Shown: positions 31,603 to 41,820, counted from the first letter of the stretch. The stretch: DNA of 64,000 nucleotides from Bacteroidota bacterium (GCA_947457395.1 CANGVA010000006.1:1-64000), one strand, 5' to 3'. The notes: generated by a model from the letters alone, not told the origin. Numbers and translations: made by a program.

Positions 31603-33366
31603 ATGCAATATATGGCAGCGAAAGAATTAATTTCAACAGAGGATTTCTCACATTCTATAGGCTTAAAGAAGTTGAAGATGGCTTCGCTTGCACCGGCCCT
31701 AATGAAATTGCTTAAACTTAAAAAGGTAAATAAACTATACGAGAAAAATATTGAGCAGCATGGAGTTGATTTTGCAGAAGCTATTTTAAAGGAGCTGGGT
31801 GTGGCTTTTGAGTTTAATGATGACGAACTTAAAAATATACCGGCTAATGAGCCGTTTGTGGTAGTTAGTAATCATCCGTATGGCGGTATTGATGGTTTAA
31901 TGATGATTGCCCTGCTTGCCCGTATCAGGCCAGATATAAAAATAATGGCAAACTACCTGCTTCAGCAGATTAAACCGCTTGAGCAGTATTTTGTATCGGT
32001 TGATCCTTTTGATAAAAAGAAGGGAAATGATGTGAATTTGCGTGGAATAAAGAAGTGTATGCAGCTATTGCACAACGGACACCCTGTGGTTATTTTCCCT
32101 GCAGGCGAGGTTTCTTCTTTAAAAGTAAATAACCTAAAAATAAGCGATAAGGTATGGAATCCTGTTGTAGGAAAACTTATTCTTAAATCCGGTGTGCGTG
32201 TGGTGCCGGTTTATTTCAGCGGGTATAATAGTTTGCTGTTTAATATACTTGGCTTGCTTCATCCTGCGTTGCGCACAGCCCGCCTGCCTTCTGAGTTGTT
32301 TAATAAGCGAAAAGAAAAGGTTGTTATAAGAATTGGAAAGCCGGTAGCTTTCAAAACAATTGATGCATTTAAGGACCCTAATGATTTGATGCGTTACCTC
32401 AGAGCAAAAACCTATGCATTGGGCTCCGGTTTGGATGTACATGATTTTTTTGGTAAGCGGATACTGCCAGTTTTAAGTAAGCCTGTTGCAATTATTGCTG
32501 AAACGCCACAAGAACTAATTATAAAGGAAATAGATGCCATCAAATCAAGGTCATTGTTATGCTCACACGAGCATTTTGAGGTATATATTTCCGGTGCTCG
32601 TTTTATTCCGCACACATTACGAGAGATCTCCCGTTTGCGAGAAATCACTTTTAGAAAAGTGGGTGAGGGCACCAACCGCAGTTGCGATGCAGATGAGTAT
32701 GATTTACATTATAAACATTTATTTATTTGGGATAATCAGGCAAAACTCATAGTTGGGGCCTACCGCATAGGGGTGGGCGATGTATTATACAGGCGCTATA
32801 AAAAAGAGGGATTTTACCTGAATGAGCTATTTAAAATAAGCAGCGCTTTTACACCCATACTTAAAGAATCGCTGGAGTTAGGACGTTCATTTGTGAGGGA
32901 GGAGTACCAGAAGAAACCATTTAGCCTGATGCTGCTCTGGAAGGGCATCAATGAGTTTATTAAGCGTGAGGACAACCGCTTTCAATTCCTGATTGGCCCG
33001 GTTAGTATCAGTAACAGTTTTTCTTCATTAAGTAAAGATTTGTTGGTTGATTTTATTCAGCAGCATCACTTTGATCCGGAATTAGCCCGCATGATAAAAC
33101 CACGCAAGCGTTTTAAATATCAGCACAAGGGAGAGGGGAAAGAACTGCGAAACAGCAAAGTAATAGATATAAAACTACTTGATCAGATGATATCAGAAAT
33201 TGAAGTAAAGCATACCAAAGTGCCTGTATTGTTAAAAAAATATTTGAAGCAAAATGCCAAAATTATCGCATTTAATATAGATCCAAAGTTTAGTAATTCA
33301 CTAGACGGATTTTTGGTAATGAAACTGAATGATATACCTAAAGATACCTTTGAAATGATTGGCTAA
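31603..33366 (+). CDS. Fused acyltransferase for ornithine/glycine lipid synthesis (OlsF-like)
   Basis: This 587-residue protein joins two acyltransferase domains. The N-terminal half is PlsC-like: SNHPYGGIDGLMMI, FPAGEVSS and VVPVYFSGYN. The C-terminal half is the hemolysin/GNAT N-acyltransferase type: YISGARFIPHTLREISRLREITFRKVGEGT, then GAYRIGVG and ELGRSFV. This is the architecture reported for OlsF of Serratia and Flavobacterium, where the N-terminal part O-acylates and the C-terminal part N-acylates an amino acid. Whether the amino acid is ornithine or glycine cannot be told. The H-to-D spacing (HPYGGID) is one longer than HX4D. Confidence 0.85.
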   Translation: MQYMAAKELISTEDFSHSIGLKKLKMASLAPALMKLLKLKKVNKLYEKNIEQHGVDFAEAILKELGVAFEFNDDELKNIPANEPFVVVSNHPYGGIDGLMMIALLARIRPDIKIMANYLLQQIKPLEQYFVSVDPFDKKKGNDVNLRGIKKCMQLLHNGHPVVIFPAGEVSSLKVNNLKISDKVWNPVVGKLILKSGVRVVPVYFSGYNSLLFNILGLLHPALRTARLPSELFNKRKEKVVIRIGKPVAFKTIDAFKDPNDLMRYLRAKTYALGSGLDVHDFFGKRILPVLSKPVAIIAETPQELIIKEIDAIKSRSLLCSHEHFEVYISGARFIPHTLREISRLREITFRKVGEGTNRSCDADEYDLHYKHLFIWDNQAKLIVGAYRIGVGDVLYRRYKKEGFYLNELFKISSAFTPILKESLELGRSFVREEYQKKPFSLMLLWKGINEFIKREDNRFQFLIGPVSISNSFSSLSKDLLVDFIQQHHFDPELARMIKPRKRFKYQHKGEGKELRNSKVIDIKLLDQMISEIEVKHTKVPVLLKKYLKQNAKIIAFNIDPKFSNSLDGFLVMKLNDIPKDTFEMIG

Positions 33367-33369
33367 CTA

Positions 33370-34761
33370 CTACTTTTCTTTAAGCAGCAGTTCTGTTTTT
33401 AGTTTGGGAAATATTCTTCTTAGCAACTGATCATTGGCAGTTTTGTACGCATCAATACCCGCATTTTCCGGTGTGGTTTGAAAGCCTTTTATTTCTATCA
33501 ATGCATCTTTAAAAACTTCGGCATCGTTTGCATTATCAACCAATGAAAGGTATAGGTTTAATGATGCCTGATGCATATTGCCCCAAATGATACCAAGAGA
33601 TTTGGTATTGGCACTTAACTTAATGAGATAGTCTGCATCTTCCTTATTCCTAACAAAATTACACCCTGCACTATCTATTAGTAATTTTTTCAATACCGGT
33701 TCCACATAGTTCATCGGAAGGCTTGCCGATAAATTCTTTTCATCGGTTTCCATAAACATTTTAATGGGCTCAACATTTACACGAATACTGGTGCTGGGCA
33801 CATCCAGTGAGAGTAAGATATTTCGTAACGACTGGCTCAGGCTGTCTACCATGATTGCCTTATTTAAATCGGTAGAGATGCGCACAAGCTGAACAGGATC
33901 TTTTGCCAAAATACGAGCAATAGAGAATGAGGCCATTCCCTGGTGGTCGGTTTCTGTTTGTGCACCATATTCCATTCGGCCCTGGTCATTGCTTAGTTTC
34001 ATAGGCATAAACGGTACCGGAGGTTTTTCTGCGCCTGCATTGTTTAAATAGGCAAATACATCAAAAGGAGTTGATACAGGCTTGCCAACTTTCCCTTTAA
34101 GGCTGCTTACCTGACTTTGAAAGGTTACTTTATATAATTGAGATTGCATGCTGCTCAGAATTTCATTTACCAGATAAACCTGCTTGCCATTATGCACCGA
34201 TTGTATGTCCTCATTTAAGAACTCTTGCAGGGCTGCCAGTGCTTTTACTTTAGATCTGAAAGCCTGCATATAATTATTGCGTATATCAAAAGATTCTGCC
34301 CGCTGAAAAAAATCTTCGGCTCTTTCTTTTGCAATCATGAGTCTTCTTCTTCTGGCAGCTGCAAATTCCTCTTTTGAAAGTCGGTAGTAAATCCAAAAGT
34401 TATCTGTATCCTCCCAGCTATCTACTACCTGAAAATTTTCTATGGTATTAAGAGCAGATATTTTAGACTCTGATTCAAATTGTTGCTTAAACTCAGAGTT
34501 GTTCTGGTATTGAGATAACACTGAATTACTAGCTACGGTTACCTTAATTTCAGCTATCAAATCATTCAATGCATTTTTCTTGGCTATTTGCTGAAAATCG
34601 ATTGGGTTATTTTTTTTGGAAGCAATGCCCACACCCACATAATAGGCCATATTAACCGGGCGGTTAAAAACCCACTCGGGTTTGGTTTTTATATGCTTAC
34701 GTGAGGTTCCGCACGACAGCATAACCAAACTGCATAAACATAATAGGGCAAGTTTTTTCAT
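33370..34761 (-). CDS. LPP20-family lipoprotein, large
   Basis: This lipoprotein of about 463 residues has a signal MKKLALLCLCSLVMLSCG, attachment Cys at residue 17. The body begins PEWVFNRPVNMAYYVGVGIASKKN, the LPP20-type fold, with an ALNDLIAEIKVTV helix, a long central helix and a C-terminal half of beta-rich repeats. Proteins of this family sit on the inner face of the outer membrane and are of unknown role. The next gene upstream on the same strand is a smaller LPP20-like lipoprotein, so the pair may form one complex. Confidence 0.75.
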   Translation of the reverse strand: MKKLALLCLCSLVMLSCGTSRKHIKTKPEWVFNRPVNMAYYVGVGIASKKNNPIDFQQIAKKNALNDLIAEIKVTVASNSVLSQYQNNSEFKQQFESESKISALNTIENFQVVDSWEDTDNFWIYYRLSKEEFAAARRRRLMIAKERAEDFFQRAESFDIRNNYMQAFRSKVKALAALQEFLNEDIQSVHNGKQVYLVNEILSSMQSQLYKVTFQSQVSSLKGKVGKPVSTPFDVFAYLNNAGAEKPPVPFMPMKLSNDQGRMEYGAQTETDHQGMASFSIARILAKDPVQLVRISTDLNKAIMVDSLSQSLRNILLSLDVPSTSIRVNVEPIKMFMETDEKNLSASLPMNYVEPVLKKLLIDSAGCNFVRNKEDADYLIKLSANTKSLGIIWGNMHQASLNLYLSLVDNANDAEVFKDALIEIKGFQTTPENAGIDAYKTANDQLLRRIFPKLKTELLLKEK

Positions 34762-34772
34762 ATATGTATTTA

Positions 34773-34806
34773 AAAAAACCACAGCCGCTGTGCAGCTGTG
34801 GTTTTT
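34773..34806 (-). terminator. Terminator between the two LPP20-like genes
   Basis: AAAAACCACAGC and GCTGTGGTTTTT form a hairpin with a long T-run on the minus strand. Transcription of the small gene may end here, with partial read-through to the larger gene. Confidence 0.8.
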
Positions 34807-34824
34807 GAGAGGTAGCTGAGAGAA

Positions 34825-35421
34825 TTAGTAGCCTCTTTCTTTAGCTAGTTTATCCATCTCGCTGTTAAAAATTTCCTCAAATTTTTTGCGATCATAGTCT
34901 TGCTGCAATTTTTGGTTATTGCTGATGCTCTTGTTAATACCGTTGAGTACGGTTTCTTTATTCGCTTCAACTGCAACCCACCAGGTATACGTACCATTGG
35001 TTTCTCTGAATTGTTTTTCACCAATAATGCGCACATCTGTCAAGATTTGATTGGTAACTTCTCTCGACATTTCTTCAAATTTGTTAGAGAACTCCTGTGT
35101 GCTTGCAATCTGGCGCTGGTTGGTGTACTGCTCCGTTACTTTTTTTACGGTGGTTTGTATCAAACTGGCCATTTCAGATTTGGCGTTTTGCAGAGCTATT
35201 TTTTTGGCTGTGCTCAAATCCATACTATTACCTAAGGCTTTAGATCTGAAGTATTCCTTATCGCTTTGATATTCTTTACCGGTAAAAGGTACGCTAATTT
35301 CTACCGCCCCTGTTTGTGATTGCAGGCTGGGTGCTTGTTTTTTAGATTTACATGACTGTGCACCTATAATTGCTAGTGCAGCTAAGGCTGAAAGTGTCAG
35401 CGTTGTGATCTTGTTTTTCAT
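34825..35421 (-). CDS. LPP20-like lipoprotein, small
   Basis: This 198-residue lipoprotein has signal MKNKITTLTLSALAALAIIGAQSCKS with Cys near residue 24. Residues LSTAKKIALQNAKSEMASLIQTTVKKVTEQY, with the following helix and TYTWWVAVEANKE, are the LPP20/DUF-type core of envelope lipoproteins. It has no enzyme motif. Its paralogue lies downstream, separated by a terminator. Confidence 0.75.
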   Translation of the reverse strand: MKNKITTLTLSALAALAIIGAQSCKSKKQAPSLQSQTGAVEISVPFTGKEYQSDKEYFRSKALGNSMDLSTAKKIALQNAKSEMASLIQTTVKKVTEQYTNQRQIASTQEFSNKFEEMSREVTNQILTDVRIIGEKQFRETNGTYTWWVAVEANKETVLNGINKSISNNQKLQQDYDRKKFEEIFNSEMDKLAKERGY

Positions 35422-35477
35422 ATTGGTTTAAACTTATAAATTGATTCTTTACAATAGTAGTGCCAAAAAAACCAAAC

Positions 35478-36236
35478 CTACATTTCTTTTCTTAACAATC
35501 TGCAGGTATGCATGTATCCTTTTTCAAAAATAGCCTTTGCCGATGATATTTTAAACAGGTGGTAATCCATCAAATCGGGCGGTTCTATGTAGATATCACA
35601 TTTTTCAATATTGTTTTTTACGTTGGCGCGGATGGCCAGGTGCAACACCCGGTCGGTATAATTGCGAAACGACTTGAATCTAGTAACCTCATGCACCGGA
35701 TTTACATTGATGCCAATTAATTGCTCACATTTGTTTTCAAGCGGTTCAACAGGCAGGTTGTTCATCAATCCACCATCCACATACATATTGCCGTTAATGG
35801 TATATGGCTTCAGTATCATGGGTATGGCTGATGATGCCAGCACGGCATCAATGATACTTCCTTCGTAGAAAAATTCTGTCCGTGCTTTGGTAAAGTTGGT
35901 GGCACTAACCGTGAGGGCAACGGGTAGATCCTCCAGATTTTTGTGTTTTAAATGCTGCTGAAAAACTTTTTTTAAACCATGTGCTTTGAGCACACCAAAT
36001 GCAGGTCTGTGAAAACGAAGTATTTTATAAATGTCAAGCGAGGCAAACAGGTCATAAATTTCATCAGGCTTATGGCCATCGGCATAAAGCGCTCCCACAA
36101 TGGCACCGGCACTTACTGCGGAAATGGCTTCCGGATAAATGCCATGCTCGTTTAGTGCTTTAAGTACACCTATATGGGCAAACCCGCGCGCACCGCCTCC
36201 CGATAGTACAAGACCAGTTTGATATTTCCTTTGCAT
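35478..36236 (-). CDS. Patatin-like phospholipase
   Basis: This 252-residue protein of the RssA/patatin family has LVLSGGGARGFAHIGVLKAL for the oxyanion hole, a nucleophile Ser in SAVSAGAIVGALYADG, and the catalytic Asp in DGGLMNNLPVE. The usual GTS before the nucleophile is AVS here; the Ser and following AGA are kept. It likely hydrolyses acyl chains of lipids at the cytoplasmic or membrane face. Its start overlaps the FadL-like gene by one base, so they form an operon. Confidence 0.9.
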   Translation of the reverse strand: MQRKYQTGLVLSGGGARGFAHIGVLKALNEHGIYPEAISAVSAGAIVGALYADGHKPDEIYDLFASLDIYKILRFHRPAFGVLKAHGLKKVFQQHLKHKNLEDLPVALTVSATNFTKARTEFFYEGSIIDAVLASSAIPMILKPYTINGNMYVDGGLMNNLPVEPLENKCEQLIGINVNPVHEVTRFKSFRNYTDRVLHLAIRANVKNNIEKCDIYIEPPDLMDYHLFKISSAKAIFEKGYMHTCRLLRKEM

Positions 36237-37786
36237 TAAAATCTGATTCCGGTTGTAAGTGCAAAGTTGTAAGCGGTAAAGCGGTTTTCACCAACAGGCG
36301 CTGCCTTTCCCTGAAGTGTGTAGGGCTGAATATAATCTGTTCCGGTAAGTGCTGATATAGCAAAGTCTACAAACATACGGTCGAACACCATACCAAATCC
36401 ACCGCTGTACAACTGCCTCTGTAAGTTTGTTTCATTTACATTAAATACAGCTATTTTATAAGGGCTTCCTATTAATCCCCACCCTGCACGTAAGCGATAA
36501 GAATCAGCCAGGTTACCGCTTGCATCATCAAACTTAAATTCTGCACCAATGCGATAGTTCATGCTTTGCTGCAGGTTATTGCGTGCTGCCTGATTGGTAT
36601 TGCTGTAATCAATATTATTAGATTTAAATTGTGCAGAGGCATAGTCAACCATTTCTACATCTGCACTGATGAGTCCAAAGGAAGAGAATACAAAGGCCAT
36701 GCTACCGGTATAGCGCGCAGGTGTTAATACTTGGTACTCTACAAAATCCTTGCTCTGCGGATCGTAGGTATTGGTGGTATTGGTAAAAAATCCGGTGGTG
36801 GTATATCTGAATTCATCTCTGATATTAATGCGCGCAGGTGTTTGTGCCGAAACTCCGAATCTGAAGAAATCAACCGGTTTCACAATTACACCAAACCTGC
36901 CACTTACCCCTGAGCCGGCTGCACTGATATCTGAAGTTATGCGTGCACCTTTATAAAAATTAATATGATCGGCAGCCACAACCTGCTCATCAAAACTTTC
37001 TGTTTTTTCATATCGGATATTTGTAAACACAAGGGAGGCACCAACATATACTATATTGCTAATATTGGCTCCGGCAGATACATTGTATTCATAAATAGCA
37101 CCTCTCATACTGCCCTGTATGGATTGTCTCAGGTTGTAATTGGCTGCATTAGCTAGTCTGGAGGTGTAGGAATTGGTAGAGTTAGGCATGGTGTCTATTA
37201 AATAAGTTGTCCATGCCTGAGCACCTAAATCATTCCGATAATTATTCAGTGGGTCATTAACATTGCTGTTTCGGTATTGTGAGACATCTGTTCCGTTGGC
37301 CTGTTCAACCAGATAGTCCAGCACAGAACTATTGGTGTTGATGCCGTTGATGGTAAAATTTTGCTGAAAAGAACCTACACGGTTTAGGCCGGCTGCAAAG
37401 TTAATGCTTACCAAACCGCTCACGCGGTCTTGCCCCATATCGTTATATACTTTGCTAACCACAAATCCCATACTGGGAATATGAAAACCTGTGCGGCTGT
37501 CGCTTGCGCTAGTACCAAAATAGTTGGCGTTGCTTATGTCGGCATTAATACCCATAGAAAGGTGGGCTTCATTTCTTCTGTATAAACCCAGTCCGGCCGG
37601 ATTAATTTGCAGTGTAGAATAATCGGCACCAACAGCACCAAATGCATTACCCATGCCTTGTGAACGTGCAGTTCCCATGGTTTGGTTTTGTGAAAACCGA
37701 AGCAAGTCTGATACATTTTGTGCAGATGCAGCAGGAATTTGAAAGGCAAGCAGGGCGCCTGCCATGAAAACAGGAATGATTTTCAT
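36236..37786 (-). CDS. FadL/OmpP1-like outer-membrane transporter
   Basis: This 516-residue protein has a signal peptide ending in ASAQ (residue 23). The mature start GTARSQGMGNAFGAVGADYSTLQINPAGLGLYR is the FadL-family hatch sequence, followed by a long set of beta strands and a C-terminal NFALTTGIRF strand. FadL-type channels admit hydrophobic compounds such as fatty acids. The operon partner is a patatin, which fits a lipid uptake or turnover role. Confidence 0.85.
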   Translation of the reverse strand: MKIIPVFMAGALLAFQIPAASAQNVSDLLRFSQNQTMGTARSQGMGNAFGAVGADYSTLQINPAGLGLYRRNEAHLSMGINADISNANYFGTSASDSRTGFHIPSMGFVVSKVYNDMGQDRVSGLVSINFAAGLNRVGSFQQNFTINGINTNSSVLDYLVEQANGTDVSQYRNSNVNDPLNNYRNDLGAQAWTTYLIDTMPNSTNSYTSRLANAANYNLRQSIQGSMRGAIYEYNVSAGANISNIVYVGASLVFTNIRYEKTESFDEQVVAADHINFYKGARITSDISAAGSGVSGRFGVIVKPVDFFRFGVSAQTPARINIRDEFRYTTTGFFTNTTNTYDPQSKDFVEYQVLTPARYTGSMAFVFSSFGLISADVEMVDYASAQFKSNNIDYSNTNQAARNNLQQSMNYRIGAEFKFDDASGNLADSYRLRAGWGLIGSPYKIAVFNVNETNLQRQLYSGGFGMVFDRMFVDFAISALTGTDYIQPYTLQGKAAPVGENRFTAYNFALTTGIRF

Positions 37787-37823
37787 GATGTGCTATGTTT
37801 GTTTATATACACTTTAATATTAA

Positions 37824-39032
37824 TTATCTCGGGCGGGTTGCAGGTCTGCTCATGCCGCCACCGCCACCACCAATAGATCTGCCACCGCCACCCCCAATGT
37901 TTCTGCCTCCGCTGTTTGCAGGTGGGGTACTGTATCTGGGTGTGGAAGGAGGGTTGTATGTTGGAGGCAACGTGCCGTTTGATGGAGCCGATAAGTTTCC
38001 GTTATTCGGCAGATATCGATTGTCTCGCGGTGCCATCTGTTGCTGGTTATCTCTTTGCGTATTGGCAGGAGGTGCAGGCCTGTATTGCTCATAGCCTTTT
38101 TGTGTGGCTTGTTGCTGTTGCACAGATTGTTGGTAGCTGTTGTATGCGGGTGGTGCAGCAGCCTCCTGGCTGGCCGGAGGAATATATACAATGCGGCCAT
38201 TTATGTTTTCTAACCTGGCTGCACCTGTTGCCTGCGGCTGACCGATGCTGCGGGCGGCATCTGCTCCTGCTGGGTTGATGGTATTCATACCCGGATTTGA
38301 AGGCGGTGTGCTTGAACCCATAGAAGGTCTGGGTCTGCCCAATGCAGGCGTGCTTGCAGTTGATTCACCATCACGGTAGATGATGATGGGCCTGTCCCAT
38401 CCCCAGCCGCCCCACCATGGATCGTACCAAGTGTTACAGCCCCAGTTATTCCAACCCCAACCATTGTTCCAGTTATTCCAACCCCAACCATTGTTCCAGT
38501 TATTCCAGCCCCAACCATTGTTCCAGTTATTCCAACCCCAACCATTATTTAAGCCAATGCTCCATGATGGTCCCCAACCTCCCCAGTTATTCCAGCCCAA
38601 ACCAATATTCCAGTTATTCCATAATCCATTATTTGCTCCGTAAAGCCTGCGCAACCTACGATTTTCTCTACGTGCTTCTCTGGCAGCTTCTCTTTCATCA
38701 AAAGGGGGACGTGGATTAGGGTCATAAAATCCAGACAAATGAGGATATAATTTATACAATGAGTCTTGTTTTGCTTTATAATCCGGGTAACCAAGGGCTG
38801 CATTCGGATTTGCTGTCTCGTCAATGCTGTTTGTAGGCCTCGGGTCACCATATTGAGGCGGATGCTTGCGTATAAGAGAGTCAACATCTACATCCTTAAT
38901 TATGATTGCCTTATTGCCGCGTTGTTTTCTGCTGTAATAAACGTCATCCTCGGTATTGCCAAATTGCTTGGCAGTTCCGCAAGAGGCAATGATGAGGAGC
39001 AGTGCCGTTAATATGCTAATGATTCTATTCAT
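37824..39032 (-). CDS. Lipoprotein with WGWNNW repeats and Pro/Gly tail
   Basis: This lipoprotein of about 402 residues has the signal MNRIISILTALLLIIASCGT, Cys at residue 18. A charged part (REAAREARRENRRLRR) is followed by a 9-residue repeat NGWGWNNWN, present about four times, encoded by a 27-bp tandem repeat at about 38,440-38,555. The C-terminal part is a Pro/Asn/Gln-rich tail ending in a Gly-rich GGGGRSIGGGGG. Such surface-exposed aromatic repeats are typical of Bacteroidota envelope proteins of unknown role. The frame extends to 39098 but the Met at 39032 precedes a perfect signal. Confidence 0.7.
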   Translation of the reverse strand: MNRIISILTALLLIIASCGTAKQFGNTEDDVYYSRKQRGNKAIIIKDVDVDSLIRKHPPQYGDPRPTNSIDETANPNAALGYPDYKAKQDSLYKLYPHLSGFYDPNPRPPFDEREAAREARRENRRLRRLYGANNGLWNNWNIGLGWNNWGGWGPSWSIGLNNGWGWNNWNNGWGWNNWNNGWGWNNWNNGWGWNNWGCNTWYDPWWGGWGWDRPIIIYRDGESTASTPALGRPRPSMGSSTPPSNPGMNTINPAGADAARSIGQPQATGAARLENINGRIVYIPPASQEAAAPPAYNSYQQSVQQQQATQKGYEQYRPAPPANTQRDNQQQMAPRDNRYLPNNGNLSAPSNGTLPPTYNPPSTPRYSTPPANSGGRNIGGGGGRSIGGGGGGMSRPATRPR

Positions 39033-39139
39033 ACATGAATATTTTACTGATACAAAATAACAACTAAAAACTATTTTTGTCCGCAAGACATAAAACAATT
39101 GACAAATAATATTCCAAACTTATCATTTCGTAAAAAATA

Positions 39140-40618
39140 ATGGAAATTAAGAAGGTAAAACGCAGCGAAGACTACAGTGCATGGTACAACAATCTGGTTA
39201 AAAATGCTGATTTAGCAGAGCATTCAGCGGTTAAGGGCTGTATGGTAATTAAACCCTATGGATATGCCATTTGGGAAAAAATGCAGGCTGAACTGGACAG
39301 AAGATTTAAAGAAACAGGACATCAGAATGCTTATTTTCCATTATTTGTTCCTAAAAGTTTGTTTGAGGCGGAAGAAAAAAATGCCGAAGGTTTTGCCAAA
39401 GAATGCGCGGTGGTTACACATTATCGTTTAAAAACAGATCCTGCCAATCCGGGCAAACTCATGGTAGATCCGGAAGCAAAACTGGAAGAAGAACTGGTGG
39501 TTAGGCCAACCAGCGAAGCCATTATCTGGAATACGTATAGAGACTGGATACAATCCTACCGCGATTTGCCTATTTTAATTAACCAATGGGCCAATGTGGT
39601 TAGATGGGAAATGCGCACCCGTTTGTTTTTGCGCACGGCCGAATTTTTATGGCAGGAAGGACATACCGCACATGCAACCAAAGAAGAAGCGTTAGCAGAA
39701 ACCAAACAAATGTTAGAGGTATATGCTGATTTTGCAGAAAACGTATTGGCTGTGCCGGTAATAAAAGGAGTTAAAACAGAAAATGAGCGTTTTGCCGGTG
39801 CCGATGAAACATATTGCATAGAAGGTTTAATGCAGGATGGTAAGGCTTTGCAGATGGGTACATCACATTTTTTGGGGCAAAATTTTGCCAAAGCTTTTGA
39901 AGTAAAATACGTTACCAAAGAAAACAAACAGGAATATGTTTGGGCCACTTCATGGGGTGTGTCTACCCGTTTGATGGGTGCACTGATTATGAGCCATAGT
40001 GATGATGAAGGGTTGGTTTTACCTCCCAATCTTGCACCTATTCAAATTGTGATTGTGCCCATCTATCGCAAGGATGAAGAAAAAGTATTAGTGATAGAGA
40101 AAGCCCGTGCCATACAACAATTGTTAAGAGCAAAAAATATTTCTGTGAAACTGGATGATAGAGATAATATGACTCCCGGATTTAAGTTTGCCGAGTATGA
40201 ATTAAAAGGTGTGCCTGTTAGGATTGCCATTGGCCCGCGTGATCTGCAAAATGGAACAGTTGAAGTGGCCAGACGTGATACCAAAGAAAAACAGGTGATG
40301 AGCATGATTGATTTGGAGCATAAAATGGAGCACCTGCTTACACAAATTCAATCTAACCTTTATCAGCGTGCATTGGATTTTAGAGACGAGCATATTACTG
40401 CGGTAAATAGTTGGGAAGAATTTAAGAATGTACTTGAAAATAAAACTGGTTTTATTAGCGCACACTGGGACGGTACCGGTGAAACAGAACAGAAAATAAA
40501 GGAAGAAACCAAAGCCACCATACGTTGTATTCCGTTAAACAATATGGAAGAAAAAGGCACCTGCGTCTACTCAGGCAAACCAAGTAGTCAGCGTGTATTA
40601 TTTGCCAAGGCTTACTAA
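39140..40618 (+). CDS. proS: Prolyl-tRNA synthetase (ProS type 3)
   Basis: This 492-residue class II tRNA synthetase charges tRNA-Pro. Family motifs are [17 protein letters not shown] near residue 32, [11 protein letters not shown] (motif 2 region), [16 protein letters not shown] and the motif 3 [17 protein letters not shown]. The C-terminal anticodon-binding domain spans about residues 300-380 and is followed by the extra C-terminal zinc-like domain of eukaryotic/archaeal-type ProS. There is no editing insertion. Confidence 0.95.
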   Translation: MEIKKVKRSEDYSAWYNNLVKNADLAEHSAVKGCMVIKPYGYAIWEKMQAELDRRFKETGHQNAYFPLFVPKSLFEAEEKNAEGFAKECAVVTHYRLKTDPANPGKLMVDPEAKLEEELVVRPTSEAIIWNTYRDWIQSYRDLPILINQWANVVRWEMRTRLFLRTAEFLWQEGHTAHATKEEALAETKQMLEVYADFAENVLAVPVIKGVKTENERFAGADETYCIEGLMQDGKALQMGTSHFLGQNFAKAFEVKYVTKENKQEYVWATSWGVSTRLMGALIMSHSDDEGLVLPPNLAPIQIVIVPIYRKDEEKVLVIEKARAIQQLLRAKNISVKLDDRDNMTPGFKFAEYELKGVPVRIAIGPRDLQNGTVEVARRDTKEKQVMSMIDLEHKMEHLLTQIQSNLYQRALDFRDEHITAVNSWEEFKNVLENKTGFISAHWDGTGETEQKIKEETKATIRCIPLNNMEEKGTCVYSGKPSSQRVLFAKAY

Positions 40619-40637
40619 TCATTTAATAAACTATCTT

Positions 40638-41318
40638 ATGGAATCAAAGATTAAAGATATTCAGCACCTGCTTTGTGAGAAATCTAACACCAAGCAACAG
40701 GCGTTTCAGGTTACCCTCAATACATTTGCCACTTTAAAAAAGGTAATGAAAGAAGTGGCGGATGATTTATTTCCTTGCTTGGCCGAAGATGCACCGAGAG
40801 TGGAGATTAAATATACCGAGAAAGGCGATTTTGAAGCGCATCTGAAATTTTCTGGTGATACACTGGTGGTGATGATGCATACCAATATTTTTGATTTTGA
40901 CGAATCGCATTACGTGTTAAAAAATCCATATATAAAGGAAGACCCCATGCGAGAATTCTGTGGATTAATTCAGGTATATAATTTTTTAGCAGATTCTATT
41001 AAATACAACCGTGAGCAGGATATAGGCTACCTGATTGGACGTATTTTTGTGAATAAGGAAAAACATTTTTTTATTGACGGGAAACGACCACTTTCCTTTC
41101 TATACAGTGATATTGCAAAAAATCAGATTACGGAAGAGGTGCTTAGGAATATAATAGAAGAGGCGATGCTGTTCTGTTTGAATTTTGACTTACTCGCACC
41201 TCCGTTAGATGCAATTAATTATATTAGTGTGGAGCAAAAAAATCTGATGAGTTATTCATCAGGGATGCCAACCGGAAAACGATTAGGCTTTATGATGAGT
41301 AGTGAACCTGAGGATTAA
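40638..41318 (+). CDS. Conserved Bacteroidota protein of unknown function
   Basis: This protein of 226 residues begins MESKIKDIQHLLCEKSNTKQQ. It is acidic and cytosolic, with long amphipathic helices and a beta part VEIKYTEKGDFEAHLKFSGDTLVVMMHTNIFDFD. I do not recognise a catalytic motif. It starts 20 bases after proS ends, so the two are probably co-transcribed. The frame opens upstream inside proS, so ATG 40638 was chosen. It is convergent with folA, one base apart. Confidence 0.7.
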   Translation: MESKIKDIQHLLCEKSNTKQQAFQVTLNTFATLKKVMKEVADDLFPCLAEDAPRVEIKYTEKGDFEAHLKFSGDTLVVMMHTNIFDFDESHYVLKNPYIKEDPMREFCGLIQVYNFLADSIKYNREQDIGYLIGRIFVNKEKHFFIDGKRPLSFLYSDIAKNQITEEVLRNIIEEAMLFCLNFDLLAPPLDAINYISVEQKNLMSYSSGMPTGKRLGFMMSSEPED

Positions 41319-41319
41319 A

Positions 41320-41820
41320 CTAAAGGGCTATTTTTCGCTGATAAACCTGAAAGGAATAATCATGTTTATTTTTCTCATCAGCTGTGTGTTTTTCATCTTT
41401 AGTGCACTCCCAATCATGTGTTGGTAGCGCTGGGAAAAAGGTGTCTGCATCAAATTGGTGGTGTATCCGGGTAAGATAAATTTTATTGGCAATGGGCAGG
41501 GTTAATTCATAAATAGTACCTCCACCGGTAATAAACAGCTCGGTTTCACCTGATGCCTCAGCATGGTTTATGGCATCATCCAGATGGGGAAAAACAAAAC
41601 ATCCTTCAATTGCTAAACTTGTTTGTCTGCTTATAACAATATTGGTTCTGCCGGGCAGCGGTCTTCCGATACTTTCATATGTTTTCCTGCCCATAACAAT
41701 GGTATGGCCAAGTGTTGTTTGTTTAAAGTATTTTAGATCGGCAGGTAGATGGCATAGCAATTCGTTGTTTTTGCCAATTCCGTTTTTTTCATCTGCTGCC
41801 GCTATAATCGATAGAATCAT
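41320..41820 (-). CDS. folA: Dihydrofolate reductase
   Basis: This 166-residue enzyme reduces dihydrofolate to tetrahydrofolate with NADPH. The N-terminus MILSIIAAADEKNGIGKNNELLCHLPADLKYFKQTT contains the family signature (NGIG, substrate loop LPADL). TIVMGRKTYESIGRPLPGRTNIVISR is the cofactor site and FITGGGTIYEL follows. The C-terminus has the usual strand HKHDYSFQVYQR-like end. The length matches chromosomal folA. Confidence 0.95.
   Translation of the reverse strand: MILSIIAAADEKNGIGKNNELLCHLPADLKYFKQTTLGHTIVMGRKTYESIGRPLPGRTNIVISRQTSLAIEGCFVFPHLDDAINHAEASGETELFITGGGTIYELTLPIANKIYLTRIHHQFDADTFFPALPTHDWECTKDEKHTADEKNKHDYSFQVYQRKIAL

Noticed and set aside
38430-38560. Possible CRISPR array
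   Set aside because: The 27-bp units are adjacent, without spacers, and lie in a coding frame.
38380-38719. Plus-strand frames rich in FQPQPLF or YSNPNHCSS repeats
   Set aside because: They are antisense readings of the WGWNNW repeat of the lipoprotein gene.
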